Origin: DAISKN01 sp963716925
Lineage (GTDB): Bacteria; Acidobacteriota; Vicinamibacteria; Marinacidobacterales; SMYC01
DNA: 64,000 nucleotides
Reading direction: 5' to 3'
Assembly: GCA_963716925.1 (NCBI GenBank)
Contig: CAVQUX010000020.1
Location: 62,001 to 126,000 of the forward strand
Shown here: one piece after another, positions 1-7,858 of the stretch
Layout: every line of letters starts with the position of its first letter
Position numbering within the stretch: position 1 is the stretch's first letter
Made by a program: the position numbers and the translations under genes
The notes under the pieces: model-generated
Seen by the model: only the letters and a program-made list of their open reading frames with translations
Told to the model about the DNA's origin: nothing
Databases searched by the model: none

Positions 1-546
1 GACCCACGAGACGGACAGGAGCCGGGTCTTCGAATCCACGAGAGGCTCGAAGTTCTCCCGGTCGGCGCGTCCCTCGACCGAGGGAGCGATCCGGAGCTCG
101 ATGCCCCTTTTCTTCTCGAGCGTCTTGTAGAGCACGTAGCTCGTCGTGTAATGAAGGTCGTCCACCACCACGTTGTCCCCGGGACGGAGGTCGAGGGCGG
201 AGGTCACGAGGTTCTCGCCCTCGCTCGTGGCGGAGAGAAAACCGATCTCCTGCGGAGCCGCCCCGAAGAGCTCCGCGAATTTCCTTCGCGCCTCGTTCGT
301 CTTGTCGAGCATCGCGCCCAGGGAGACGGGGTTCTCCGCCTTGGACCGCACGAAATCGACTCCCGCCTTCTCGACCGTCCGGGGGACGGGACCGATGTAG
401 GGGGTGTTCAGATAGGCGGAGCCGGCGGCGGCGGGAAAATCCGCTCTCGCCGCCGCCGCATCGAGCGCAACGCCCGCCGATATCCGCCGCGCCTCGGCGA
501 CTCCCGCGGCAGCCGACACGATGAACTCTCTTCGATCCAGCCTCAC
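1..546 (-). CDS. Class V aminotransferase / cysteine desulfurase-like protein, N-terminal part
   Basis: PLP-dependent fold type I enzyme of the class V aminotransferase group (cysteine desulfurase or isopenicillin N epimerase-like). The reverse strand starts at a GTG at 546 and reads MRLDRREFIVSAAAGV, a short Tat-like leader, followed by the family's N-terminal pattern: AYLNTPYIGPVPRTV, then an SATSEGENLV segment typical of the phosphate-binding region, then a VVVDDLHYTTS strand. The gene leaves the window before the PLP lysine, so the reaction cannot be assigned. The GTG overlaps the stop of the upstream GNAT gene by four bases (GTGA), which implies translational coupling. The leader suggests the enzyme may be exported, which is unusual for a PLP enzyme. 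Confidence 0.75.
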   Translation of the reverse strand, partial: MRLDRREFIVSAAAGVAEARRISAGVALDAAAARADFPAAAGSAYLNTPYIGPVPRTVEKAGVDFVRSKAENPVSLGAMLDKTNEARRKFAELFGAAPQEIGFLSATSEGENLVTSALDLRPGDNVVVDDLHYTTSYVLYKTLEKKRGIELRIAPSVEGRADRENFEPLVDSKTRLLSVSWV

Positions 547-1061
547 GACTTCCCCTCTTTCTTCAACGACTTGGTCATGAACAGCGCGCGCTGCCCGGCC
601 GGGTAGACGCCGATGACGTGGCCGATGCGAAACCCCCGGCGCGCGAACATCCGCTGGGCCCGCGCATTCCCCTCCGCGACCGAGAGGCGGATCTCGCCGA
701 GATCGAGGCTCGACTCGCGCGCGAGCGCGATGGACCGATCCAGGAGGGCGGCTCCGATTCCGCGCGAGCGGAGCTCGGGCACGACGGCGATCGAGAGCAG
801 CTCCGCTACCGCTTCCTGCGTCGGGCTCCCGGGATGAATCGCGAGCATGAAGAACCCCGCGGGAGCGGAATCCACCTCGGCGACAGAGCTCGACACGATG
901 TCCTCCCGAAACCATTCGGCCATGTATCGGTCGTAGCTGCCGAACTCCAGGAACACCCGGCGGCAGAGGTCGAGCATGAAGTCGAGGTCGGTGTCCCGGG
1001 CGGGCCGCAGCGCGATTTCCTGCGCCTGGGAGAGCTCCGGGCCGGCCGGCCGCAACGGCAC
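543..1061 (-). CDS. GNAT family N-acetyltransferase (RimI-like)
   Basis: A single GNAT domain of about 172 residues. It begins IALRPARDTDLDFMLDLCRRVF, the beta1-alpha1 start of the fold. It has the acetyl-CoA-binding motif A as LLSIAVVPELRSRGIGAALL, with the R/Q-x-x-G-x-G/A loop, and ends NARAQRMFARRGFRIGHVIGVYP, the usual C-terminal strand pair. Substrate unknown. I chose the GTG at 1061 because AGAAGAGG lies seven bases upstream; the reading frame stays open further upstream but would then overlap the neighbouring gene. The stop overlaps the start of the aminotransferase gene downstream, so the two are probably co-translated. Confidence 0.8.
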   Translation of the reverse strand: MPLRPAGPELSQAQEIALRPARDTDLDFMLDLCRRVFLEFGSYDRYMAEWFREDIVSSSVAEVDSAPAGFFMLAIHPGSPTQEAVAELLSIAVVPELRSRGIGAALLDRSIALARESSLDLGEIRLSVAEGNARAQRMFARRGFRIGHVIGVYPAGQRALFMTKSLKKEGKS

Positions 1062-1084
1062 TTCGGCACCTCTTCTAAGGGGGG

Positions 1085-1498
1085 TCAGAAGGGGCCGGGA
1101 AGCGCCTTCTCCACGATCTGGACGTCTTCGACCGGAGACGTCACCACCCGAAGTCCTTCGGAGGAGAGCTCGCAGCACAGGCCAACCCCAATCCAAGCGA
1201 CCTTTAGAAGTGTCCCGCCGTAGCCGGAACCGCAGAGGTAGGCCGCCGTCTCGGTGGGAAAGAACCGCCCCCCGCGAACGAGGATCTTCCAGTGGTTCGG
1301 ATGGAGCACGGTGATCTCGTAGAGGCTGTTCCGGGTCCGCACCTCGAGCCGGGTCAGAGGCTCGAGCCGCGCGACGTTGAGTCCCTTGCGGTCCGCCATC
1401 GCTTCGGTGAAACCCGCCAGGGTACAGTGGCGCGGCACCACCACTTCCTGCCTCTCCTCATCGAGGAGCGATGTGGTGGTAACCAGATTCTTGTCCAT
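1085..1498 (-). CDS. Conserved-looking hypothetical protein, 137 aa
   Basis: A soluble protein with no signal peptide or membrane segment. The central part alternates strand-like segments (RLEVRTRNSLYEITVLHP, then WKILVRGGRFFPTETAAYLCGSGYGGT), and the C-terminus has WIGVGLCCELSSEGLRVVTSPVEDVQI, suggesting a small beta-rich domain. I do not recognise a named family. Codon use and GC content match the neighbours, and it lies 22 bases from dacB and 23 bases from the GNAT start on the same strand, so it is probably a real member of this operon. It starts at ATG 1498, just after a GGCGGAG stretch; the start is not firmly fixed. Confidence 0.6.
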   Translation of the reverse strand: MDKNLVTTTSLLDEERQEVVVPRHCTLAGFTEAMADRKGLNVARLEPLTRLEVRTRNSLYEITVLHPNHWKILVRGGRFFPTETAAYLCGSGYGGTLLKVAWIGVGLCCELSSEGLRVVTSPVEDVQIVEKALPGPF

Positions 1499-1520
1499 CT
1501 CCGCCTGCCGCTCTCCGGGA

Positions 1521-2960
1521 TCACTCCTCCATGAGCACGCGCGCGATCTCGTCCTCCACGAAATCCGCGCGATACTGCTTTCCGATTCCGTTCGTCAGGA
1601 TCGAAAAAAACAGCGGCCCCCGCGAACGTGAGAACGCGAGCCCCGAAAGTGAGCTGACCCCCGCGAGGCTCCCGGTCTTGGCCATGATACGCCCGAGGTG
1701 CTCGTCGTTCAAGAAACGGTTCCTCAGGGTCCCGTCCACCCCCGCGATGGCGAGGGAGCAGAGGAAATCCGCGCGGAGCTCCGGGGCCCGGTAAAGGTCT
1801 TCGAGGACTCGAACGAGAATCGCCGCGCTGAGATGGTTGTCGTACGAAAGACCCGAGCCGTCCTCGATCCGGAAGTCGTCGCGGCTGAATCCCAGCCCCA
1901 CCAGGTACTCGCCGACCGCCCGCGCCCCCGAAACGAAGCTTCCGGGAGAGCCGAACCGGTGTGCGCCGAGGGTCTTCAGCATCTGCTCGGCGGAAAAATT
2001 GTTGCTGAACTTGCCGAGCGCCGACAGCACCTCCACCAGGCGGTCGGAGCGGTGCACGTAGAGCGTCTCGAGCTTCCGGCCCTCCACCCTTCCCTTCACC
2101 ACCGGACCGAGCACGAGGATTCCCTGCTCGCGGATCTTCCCGAGAAACGCGGAGGCGAAGTACGCGGTGGGATCGGGTGCGACGAACGTCCCCACGTGAT
2201 CCTCTTCGTCGCCCTGGATGACCCGGCCGCTCACCAGGACCCGGTCCTGTCGGAGCTTCGAGACCCGCAGCCACGGCCGGCCGCGGGTCGCCGTCGTCAC
2301 CCGGTTGAGGACGTCGAAGTAGCCGTAGCCTTCGTCGTGGAGCTCCGCCTTCGAGCCGGGTGCGCCGGGCCGCGCCCGCAGCTCCACCAGGTTGAAGTTG
2401 TACGACAGCGCCGACTGGATCGGGAGCCCCTTCTTGAGGATGTCGTCGTAGGACGCGGGCCCCCGGAGTTGATCGTCGAAGAAGCTGTCATCGAGAACGA
2501 TCTCGCCGCGCACCTCCCGAAGCCCCGCCCCGGCGAGCGAGCGCGCGATGTAGTCCATCTCGTGCCTCGTGAGCGACGGATCTCCCGTCCCCTGGACGTA
2601 GAGGTTTCCCTCGACGACGCCGTTCACTATCGGCCCGTCGGCGAGAAAGCGCGTCTCGAACCGATAGTTGGGACCGAGGTAATGGAGGCTCGCCCCCATG
2701 GTGGCGAGCTTCATCCCCGACGCGGGGATGAACCGCTGGCTCTCGTTGTGCGCGTAGAGCGTTTCCCCGGTCTCGACGCTCTTCACCAGCATGCCGATGG
2801 CGCTCCGGAGCTTGAAGCGCCTTCGCAGGGAGTCGAGCTTCTTCGCGAGGTCGGAAGCGGGAGCCTCAGCGGAGCCAAGAGCGGGGAGCCCGGCCAGGAG
2901 AAGGACGAAGACGATAGATCTCGGGAGACGCTTCAAACGCCGCTTACCTCTAAGGACCAC
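1521..2960 (-). CDS. dacB: D-alanyl-D-alanine carboxypeptidase/endopeptidase (PBP4, peptidase S13)
   Basis: Periplasmic penicillin-binding protein that trims or cleaves peptidoglycan cross-links. After a basic N-terminus and a hydrophobic segment (IVFVLLLAGLPALG) come the three active-site motifs of the S13 family: SxxK as PASGMKLAT near residue 81, SxN as KFSNNFSAEQML, and KTG as MAKTGSLAGV near the C-terminus. The long insert between the first two motifs (GNLYVQGTGDPSLT through LDDSFFD) is diagnostic of DacB/PBP4. The length of about 480 residues is normal for the family. The GTG at 2960 has GAGG seven bases upstream; a TTG at 2936, preceded by AGAGG, is an alternative start. It is divergent from the gene at 3101 and heads a minus-strand set. 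Confidence 0.9.
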   Translation of the reverse strand: MVLRGKRRLKRLPRSIVFVLLLAGLPALGSAEAPASDLAKKLDSLRRRFKLRSAIGMLVKSVETGETLYAHNESQRFIPASGMKLATMGASLHYLGPNYRFETRFLADGPIVNGVVEGNLYVQGTGDPSLTRHEMDYIARSLAGAGLREVRGEIVLDDSFFDDQLRGPASYDDILKKGLPIQSALSYNFNLVELRARPGAPGSKAELHDEGYGYFDVLNRVTTATRGRPWLRVSKLRQDRVLVSGRVIQGDEEDHVGTFVAPDPTAYFASAFLGKIREQGILVLGPVVKGRVEGRKLETLYVHRSDRLVEVLSALGKFSNNFSAEQMLKTLGAHRFGSPGSFVSGARAVGEYLVGLGFSRDDFRIEDGSGLSYDNHLSAAILVRVLEDLYRAPELRADFLCSLAIAGVDGTLRNRFLNDEHLGRIMAKTGSLAGVSSLSGLAFSRSRGPLFFSILTNGIGKQYRADFVEDEIARVLMEE

Positions 2961-3100
2961 GAGCCGGCCTCGCCGAGACCGACAAGCCAATCATACTCTC
3001 AGGCGACGTACCGGGGAAAGCGCTATCGGGATTCTTTTTCGAGCGTTGAAACCTGAAGGCCGACGCCATAGGATGCGCCTGCGTTTCGGAGGACCATGCC

Positions 3101-3379
3101 ATGAACGACAGACGACGGTTGTTGAAGCTCCTCGTGGCCGGGGGCGTTCTCGCGCCCGGCGCGGCGGCGGCGCTCCAGGGGGACGAGAAGCTCACGACGG
3201 ACATCCTCGACCGGGCGGTGATTCTCTTCGAGGCGGGGATCGAGCCGGCGCGCATCCGGGAGATCCTTCCCGCGGTCCAACGGAACCGGGATTTCTTCCG
3301 CGCCGTGCGCGAGCTCGAGGTCGCAGACGACGTCGAGCCCGCGCCGATGTTCCAGGCGAAGCGTCCGGGGGGCGGGTGA
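3101..3379 (+). CDS. Small putative exported protein upstream of an amidase
   Basis: A 92-residue protein. The N-terminus MNDRRRLLKLLVAGGVLAPGAAAAL has paired arginines followed by a hydrophobic stretch and an Ala-rich end, resembling a Tat or Sec leader. The rest is mostly helical and ends in ELEVADDVEPAPMF, which faintly recalls the C-terminus of GatC-like subunits. That resemblance is my inference and weak. Its stop overlaps the amidase start by one base (TGATG), so the two are very likely translated together, and a role as partner or leader protein for the amidase is plausible. No named family recognised. Confidence 0.6.
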   Translation: MNDRRRLLKLLVAGGVLAPGAAAALQGDEKLTTDILDRAVILFEAGIEPARIREILPAVQRNRDFFRAVRELEVADDVEPAPMFQAKRPGGG

Positions 3380-4797
3380 TGCAGGACGACCTGGTCTTTC
3401 GCCCCGCCCGGGAGCTCGGGGCGCTCGTTCGCTCGAAGGAAGTCTCCCCCGTCGAGATCGCGGACGCGTTCCTCGCGAGGATCGAGGAGCTCAACCCGAA
3501 GCTCAACGCCTTCATCACCGTGACCGCGGACGAAGCGAGACGGGGCGCCCGCGAAGCCGAGCGCGAGATCGCCTCCGGCAGGTATCGAGGTCCGCTTCAC
3601 GGAATTCCCTACGCGCCGAAAGACATCCTCGCCACGAAGGGCATCCGCACCACCAACGGCTCCCGGGTGACGCCCGACTGGGTGCCCGGCTACGAGTCGA
3701 CGATCACCGAAAGGCTTCGAGAGGCTGGCGCGGTTCTCCTGGGAAAGCTGAACCTCCTGGAGTTCGCGATGGGCAGCGGCGTGCTCTCGGGCTTCGGTCC
3801 GAGCCGCAACCCCTGGCACCTCGACTACAGCCCCTCGGGCTCTTCGAGCGGGTCGGGGACGGCTCTCGCCGCCTACCTCACCCCCCTTTCCATCGGCACG
3901 GATACCGGCGGCTCGATTCGCGCGCCCGCGGCCGCCTGCGGCATCGTGGGGTTGAAGCAGACGTACGGCCGGGTCAGCCGCTACGGGGTCACGACGCTAT
4001 CCTGGACTCTCGACCACGCGGGACCGATGACCAAGACCGTGGCCGACGCGGCGGTGATGCTCGGGGTCATCGCGGGCCGGGATCCGAAGGATCCCACGTC
4101 CTCCTCCGAGCCGGTCCCCGACTATCACGCGGCGCTTCCTTCCGGAGTCCGAGGACTCCGCGTCGGAGTTCCCTCGACGTTTTTCTTCGACGGCGCCCAT
4201 CCCGAAGTCGATGCCGCGGTGCGCGCCGCCATCGAGCTCCTGGGAACGCTCGGCGCCCGCGTCGTCGAAGTCGACGTGCCCCACGCCGAGCTCGCGGGCT
4301 CGGCGGGCTGGATCGTGGCCATGGCCGAGGCGTCGTCCTTCCACGAGAAGCGCCTTCGCGAGACTCCGGAGCTCTTCGATCCCCTGGTCCGCGAACGACT
4401 GGAGACCGCGAAGTTCTACTCGGCGACCGACTACATCAAGAGCCTCAGGGTTCGAACCCTCCTCCAGGACGAGATGGCGCGGGTGTTCGAGAGGTGCGAC
4501 GTGATGGCGGTTCCCGGATCGCCGCAGCTTGCATCGAAGCTCGACGACGAGGTCACCGCTCGAAGCGACGTGAAGCCCGGCTCGACGTCTCCCGCGTTTC
4601 GCGGGGGGAACACGTTTCTCGGGAACATGACGGGCCTCCCGGCGATCACCATCCCTTGCGGATTCTCGAAGGGACCGCCCGAGCTTCCCATCACCATCCA
4701 GTTCTACGGAAAGCCGTTCGACGAGGCGGCGATCCTGAGGGCGGCGCACGCCTACGAGAGCGCGACCGACTGGCACCGAAGGCGCCCTGGTCTCTAG
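3379..4797 (+). CDS. Amidase signature family hydrolase (GatA-like)
   Basis: Hydrolyses an amide bond using the Ser-cisSer-Lys triad of the amidase signature family. The catalytic lysine is in HGIPYAPKDILATKGI, the cis-serine in the Gly/Ser-rich segment PSGSSSGSG, and the nucleophile in GTDTGGSIRAPAA. The C-terminal half has PAITIPCGFSKG, common to amidases. At 472 residues it has the family's usual length. GatA and free-standing amidases cannot be separated from sequence alone; absence of gatB nearby favours a free amidase. The start is the ATG overlapping the preceding stop; the N-terminus VFRPARELGALVRSKEVSPVEIADAFL is the normal first helix pair. Confidence 0.88.
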   Translation: MQDDLVFRPARELGALVRSKEVSPVEIADAFLARIEELNPKLNAFITVTADEARRGAREAEREIASGRYRGPLHGIPYAPKDILATKGIRTTNGSRVTPDWVPGYESTITERLREAGAVLLGKLNLLEFAMGSGVLSGFGPSRNPWHLDYSPSGSSSGSGTALAAYLTPLSIGTDTGGSIRAPAAACGIVGLKQTYGRVSRYGVTTLSWTLDHAGPMTKTVADAAVMLGVIAGRDPKDPTSSSEPVPDYHAALPSGVRGLRVGVPSTFFFDGAHPEVDAAVRAAIELLGTLGARVVEVDVPHAELAGSAGWIVAMAEASSFHEKRLRETPELFDPLVRERLETAKFYSATDYIKSLRVRTLLQDEMARVFERCDVMAVPGSPQLASKLDDEVTARSDVKPGSTSPAFRGGNTFLGNMTGLPAITIPCGFSKGPPELPITIQFYGKPFDEAAILRAAHAYESATDWHRRRPGL

Positions 4798-4829
4798 CTC
4801 GAGACTCTGTGCGCGTCTACAATGGCCCG

Positions 4830-5393
4830 GTGATCGTTTCCAAGACTCGCTCGGAGTGGGTCGAGACCGCGCTGTCCGATCTCGACGCCCTTCTCGACGA
4901 CCACGCCCACTGCGAAAAGAAGGCCGCGGCCTCGGCGCTCTCGCTCATCGTGGGCTACCCGGACCACGACGAGCTGGTGCGCCGACTGAGCGCGCTCGCG
5001 GTCGAGGAGCTGCAGCACTTCCGCATGGTCCACGAGCGTCTTCTCGCCCGCGGCCGGAGTCTCGGGGGCGACAAGGGAGACCCCTACGCCAAGAAGCTCC
5101 TGTCGCTGGCCCGGCCGAACCGCGGGCGGCTCACCGATCGCCTCCTGCTCCTCGGCCTCATCGAGGCCCGCTCCCAGGAACGGCTGAGCCTTCTCGCCGA
5201 GAGCCTTCCCGACCCCGACCTCGCCCGCTTCTACCAGCAGCTCTCCGAAGCCGAGTCGCGGCACGCGGAGATGTTCCGTGAGCTCGCGGCGGTCTATGAC
5301 GCGCCCGAGGCGGTGGCGGAGCGGCTCGCGGTGCTGGCGCGGGCGGAGGCGGAAATCGTGGCGAGCCTGCCGCTGGTGCCCCGCATACATTAA
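4830..5393 (+). CDS. miaE: tRNA 2-methylthio-N6-isopentenyladenosine hydroxylase MiaE-like
   Basis: Ferritin-like di-iron monooxygenase that hydroxylates ms2i6A37 of tRNA. The four helices carry the expected ligands: ACEKK-type start (HAHCEKKAAASALS), an ExxH in VEELQHFRMV, a third-helix Glu in LIEARSQERL, and a second ExxH in SEAESRHAEMF. The segment GDPYAKKLLSLARPNRGRL between helices two and three matches the MiaE family. Start is the GTG at 4830; the 187-residue product has family length. It lies 32 bases after the amidase on the same strand and is followed by a GC-rich hairpin repeat that may end transcription. Confidence 0.88.
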   Translation: MIVSKTRSEWVETALSDLDALLDDHAHCEKKAAASALSLIVGYPDHDELVRRLSALAVEELQHFRMVHERLLARGRSLGGDKGDPYAKKLLSLARPNRGRLTDRLLLLGLIEARSQERLSLLAESLPDPDLARFYQQLSEAESRHAEMFRELAAVYDAPEAVAERLAVLARAEAEIVASLPLVPRIH

Positions 5394-5399
5394 TTAAGG

Positions 5400-5421
5400 C
5401 ACTGGGGCCCCACCCCCAGTG
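5400..5421 (+). terminator. Possible hairpin terminator after miaE
   Basis: An eight-base perfect stem with a six-base loop begins six bases after the miaE stop codon. No run of T follows, so it is not a classical intrinsic terminator. It may instead stabilise the 3' end or be part of the repeat family it adjoins. Confidence 0.35.
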
Positions 5422-5575
5422 CTAAATCGCGGGCCCTCCGGGCCCGTTGCCGAGGTTTCGAATCGAGCCCTTACTTCCAGGCCCCACCCCCAGTGCCAGG
5501 ACGCGGGCCCTCCGGGCCCGTTGCCGAGGTTTCGAGATCGAGCCGTTACTTCAGAGCCCCACCCCTACCGCACTA
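5400..5575 (+). repeat. GC-rich intergenic tandem repeat with hairpins
   Basis: Two near-identical copies of a 74-75 base unit begin at 5407 and 5481, and a third partial copy begins at 5556; each opens with GCCCCACCCC. The copies share GCGGGCCCTCCGGGCCCGTT and a GCCGAGGTTTCGA block, and differ at a few positions. Just before the first unit, 5400-5407 and 5414-5421 form a perfect eight-base inverted repeat (CACTGGGG / CCCCAGTG) with a six-base loop. Each unit also holds two GGGCCC palindromes three bases apart. There is no coding potential of its own and no CRISPR-like spacer variation. It could act as a terminator or mRNA stabiliser after miaE. A related core (GGGGGTGGGGCC) occurs near 18185. 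Confidence 0.7.
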
Positions 5576-5624
5576 CCCCGGGCTCTCAGGCCCCGTCGGC
5601 GCGCGCCTGATTCATGAAATTGGT

Positions 5625-5653
5625 TTGCGGCGCTTCTTCTCACCCACTAAGAT
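5625..5653 (+). promoter_or_regulatory. Weak candidate sigma-70 promoter for the TonB receptor
   Basis: TTGCGG at 5625 and TAAGAT at 5648 are separated by 17 bases, about 30 bases before the receptor start at 5683. Only three of six and four of six positions match consensus, so this is tentative. Confidence 0.25.
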
Positions 5654-5682
5654 GCTTTCGTGCCTAAAGTCACGGGGGTTTC

Positions 5683-7827
5683 ATGCGAATCGCGATGCCC
5701 AGCGTCCTCCGCCTCGTCCACGGTGCGCTCTTCGTCCTGAGCTTCAGCTCTCTTTCCCACTCCCAGGAGCCCCAGACCAAGAAAGACGAGACGAAGGAGA
5801 CCGGGCCGGAGCCGCCGGCAGCGCCGCCGTCGGTAGAGGAGTACGTGTTCGTCGAGGGGACGCTTCCTTACGTACCGAGCTCCAACACCATCGTGACCAA
5901 GCTTCCGCTGGAGCGCCTCTCGACTCCGAACAACGTGGGATTCGTGACCGAGCCCCTGATGCGGGAACAGTTCGACCGCGTCCTCGGCGACGCGCTCGTG
6001 AACGTGAGCAACGTCAGCATTCAGACCCAGAGCGGTGTCACCGATTTCTTCTACATCCGCGGGTTCGACTCGTTCTCGAGCGGGCTCGTTCTCTTCGACG
6101 GCGCTCCCGAGCCCGAAGCGACGCAGCACCAGATGTACAACGTCGAGCTGGTGGAAGTGCTCAAGGGACCGGGGGGGTTCCTGTACGGCCGCAATCCCCT
6201 CGCTGGCGCCGTGAACATCGTTCGCAAACAGCCGCTGCCGGCCAAGCTGTTCTCGTTCGGCGGCGCGTTCGGGTCGTACGACAACTATGAAGGCCATGTC
6301 GATTGGAACTACGGCGACCCCGATGGCAGCGTGGACGTGCGGCTGAACGGACTGTTTCGCGACCAGGGAAGCTATCGCGACGGAAAGGAGGGCCGCACCG
6401 GGGCCATCAATCCTGCGGTGGGCTTCCGGTTCGGAGACAAGGGTCGTCTCAACCTGAACTTCGAGTACCTCGACCTCGAGTACATCCCCGACGCGGGAAT
6501 CCCCGTGCTCCAGACCGCCCCGGCTCCGGTGGATCCCGGGACGAGCTACCAGTCGCCGTCCGACGACTCGGCACAGCAGATTCTGCGCTTCCAGGCCGAC
6601 TACGAGTGGCGCTTTTCGGAACATCTCACGGTCCGCGACAAGTTCTATCAGCGGTCGCTCGACTGGGAGACCGCCGGCACCATCCTCGGCGGGGTCTTTC
6701 CCACGGGCCCGTCCTCCTTCGCCGTCATCCGCGCGCAATCGGAGCTCGACGACCGCCAGAGCTTCACCGGAAACCAGCTCGAGGCGGTACTCGCTTTCTC
6801 GACCGGATCCGTCCAGCACAGCGTCCTGACCGGCTTCGAGCTCTCTCGGTTCGGCGACGAGTTCACTCTCGGAGCCGGTCTCCTGGCTCCGGTCGACGCG
6901 CTACAGCCGGTGGACCCGGGGACGCCGGCCTTTCCCCTCCCGGACCAATCGGTAGCGGGAGACTCGAGGGCCATCGTCGCCGCGCCCTATGTGGTGGACC
7001 AGATTCAGCTCGGCCCGAAGGTCAACGTTCTCCTGGGAGGGCGCTTCGACTCGAGCGACTTCCGCGACGACCTGAGCGGGCTCGAGCGGGACGACAGCGA
7101 GCTCTCCCCGATGGCAGGCGTTCTCGTCGCGCCGACTCCGGACCTGTCGCTCTACGCCAACTACTCCCGCGCTTTCGCGCCTCCCTCCGCCCGAGTCCTC
7201 GGGGAGCTCGCCCCCGAACGGGGCACTCAGTACGAAGGCGGCGTCAAGAAACGCTTCTCCGCCTGGAAGACCGAGACCGTGTTCGCCGTCTACCAGCTCG
7301 AGCGCGACAACATTCCCATTCCCGACGACAACGGGTTCACCCAGCAGGTGGGAGACCAGAGATCCCGCGGGTTCGAAATCGACGTCGCCGCCCAGCCTTC
7401 GGCTTCGTTCCGGACGTTCTTCTCCTACGCCTACAACGACGCCGAGCTCACGAGCTTCGCCGAGCGCGTGCAGATCTCGCTCTCGCCGCCGGCGTTCATC
7501 ACCATCGATCGTTCGGGAAACAAGCCGGCCTTCGCGCCGGCTCAGGTAATGAACCTCTGGCTGAGCAAGGACATCAGTTCCCGATTCGGAATCGGGGGTG
7601 GCGCCCGGTACGTGTCCTCGCAGTTCATTGCCGAGGACAACGTCTTCGAGCTCGACGGCGTCCTCACCTTCGACGCTACCGCGTTCTACAGGCTCGGCGA
7701 CTTCAAGCTCCGCCTGAATCTCAAGAATCTCACCGACCGCGAGTACTACATGCGGGGATTCGGGTCGAGCTCCGTGATTCCGGCGCCGCCTTTCACCGCT
7801 TACTTCGGATTCGACTACCAGATGTAA
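5683..7827 (+). CDS. TonB-dependent receptor, ferric-siderophore type
   Basis: Outer-membrane 22-strand barrel importing a metal chelate, probably an iron siderophore, driven by TonB-ExbBD. A signal peptide (RLVHGALFVLSFSSLSHSQ) is followed by a proline/lysine-rich linker and a plug domain with DFFYIRGFDS, YNVELVEVLKGPGGFLYGRNPLAGAVNIV, the classical plug motif of siderophore receptors. The barrel follows, with typical repeats (YANYSRAFAPPSARVLGELAPERGTQYEGG) and a C-terminal aromatic strand ending YFGFDYQM. At 714 residues it has the usual family length. Substrate cannot be assigned. No TonB or ABC transporter gene is adjacent. Confidence 0.92.
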   Translation: MRIAMPSVLRLVHGALFVLSFSSLSHSQEPQTKKDETKETGPEPPAAPPSVEEYVFVEGTLPYVPSSNTIVTKLPLERLSTPNNVGFVTEPLMREQFDRVLGDALVNVSNVSIQTQSGVTDFFYIRGFDSFSSGLVLFDGAPEPEATQHQMYNVELVEVLKGPGGFLYGRNPLAGAVNIVRKQPLPAKLFSFGGAFGSYDNYEGHVDWNYGDPDGSVDVRLNGLFRDQGSYRDGKEGRTGAINPAVGFRFGDKGRLNLNFEYLDLEYIPDAGIPVLQTAPAPVDPGTSYQSPSDDSAQQILRFQADYEWRFSEHLTVRDKFYQRSLDWETAGTILGGVFPTGPSSFAVIRAQSELDDRQSFTGNQLEAVLAFSTGSVQHSVLTGFELSRFGDEFTLGAGLLAPVDALQPVDPGTPAFPLPDQSVAGDSRAIVAAPYVVDQIQLGPKVNVLLGGRFDSSDFRDDLSGLERDDSELSPMAGVLVAPTPDLSLYANYSRAFAPPSARVLGELAPERGTQYEGGVKKRFSAWKTETVFAVYQLERDNIPIPDDNGFTQQVGDQRSRGFEIDVAAQPSASFRTFFSYAYNDAELTSFAERVQISLSPPAFITIDRSGNKPAFAPAQVMNLWLSKDISSRFGIGGGARYVSSQFIAEDNVFELDGVLTFDATAFYRLGDFKLRLNLKNLTDREYYMRGFGSSSVIPAPPFTAYFGFDYQM

Positions 7828-7858
7828 GCCTCCCGCGGGATCCGCTATCATCCCGGCC

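Noticed and set aside
4447..4460. GGGTTCGAACCC resembling a tRNA T-loop
   Set aside because: It lies inside the amidase coding sequence and no acceptor, D- or anticodon arms surround it.
5400..5575. CRISPR-like array
   Set aside because: Only two full units; the repeats are contiguous with no unique spacers, and no cas genes are present.
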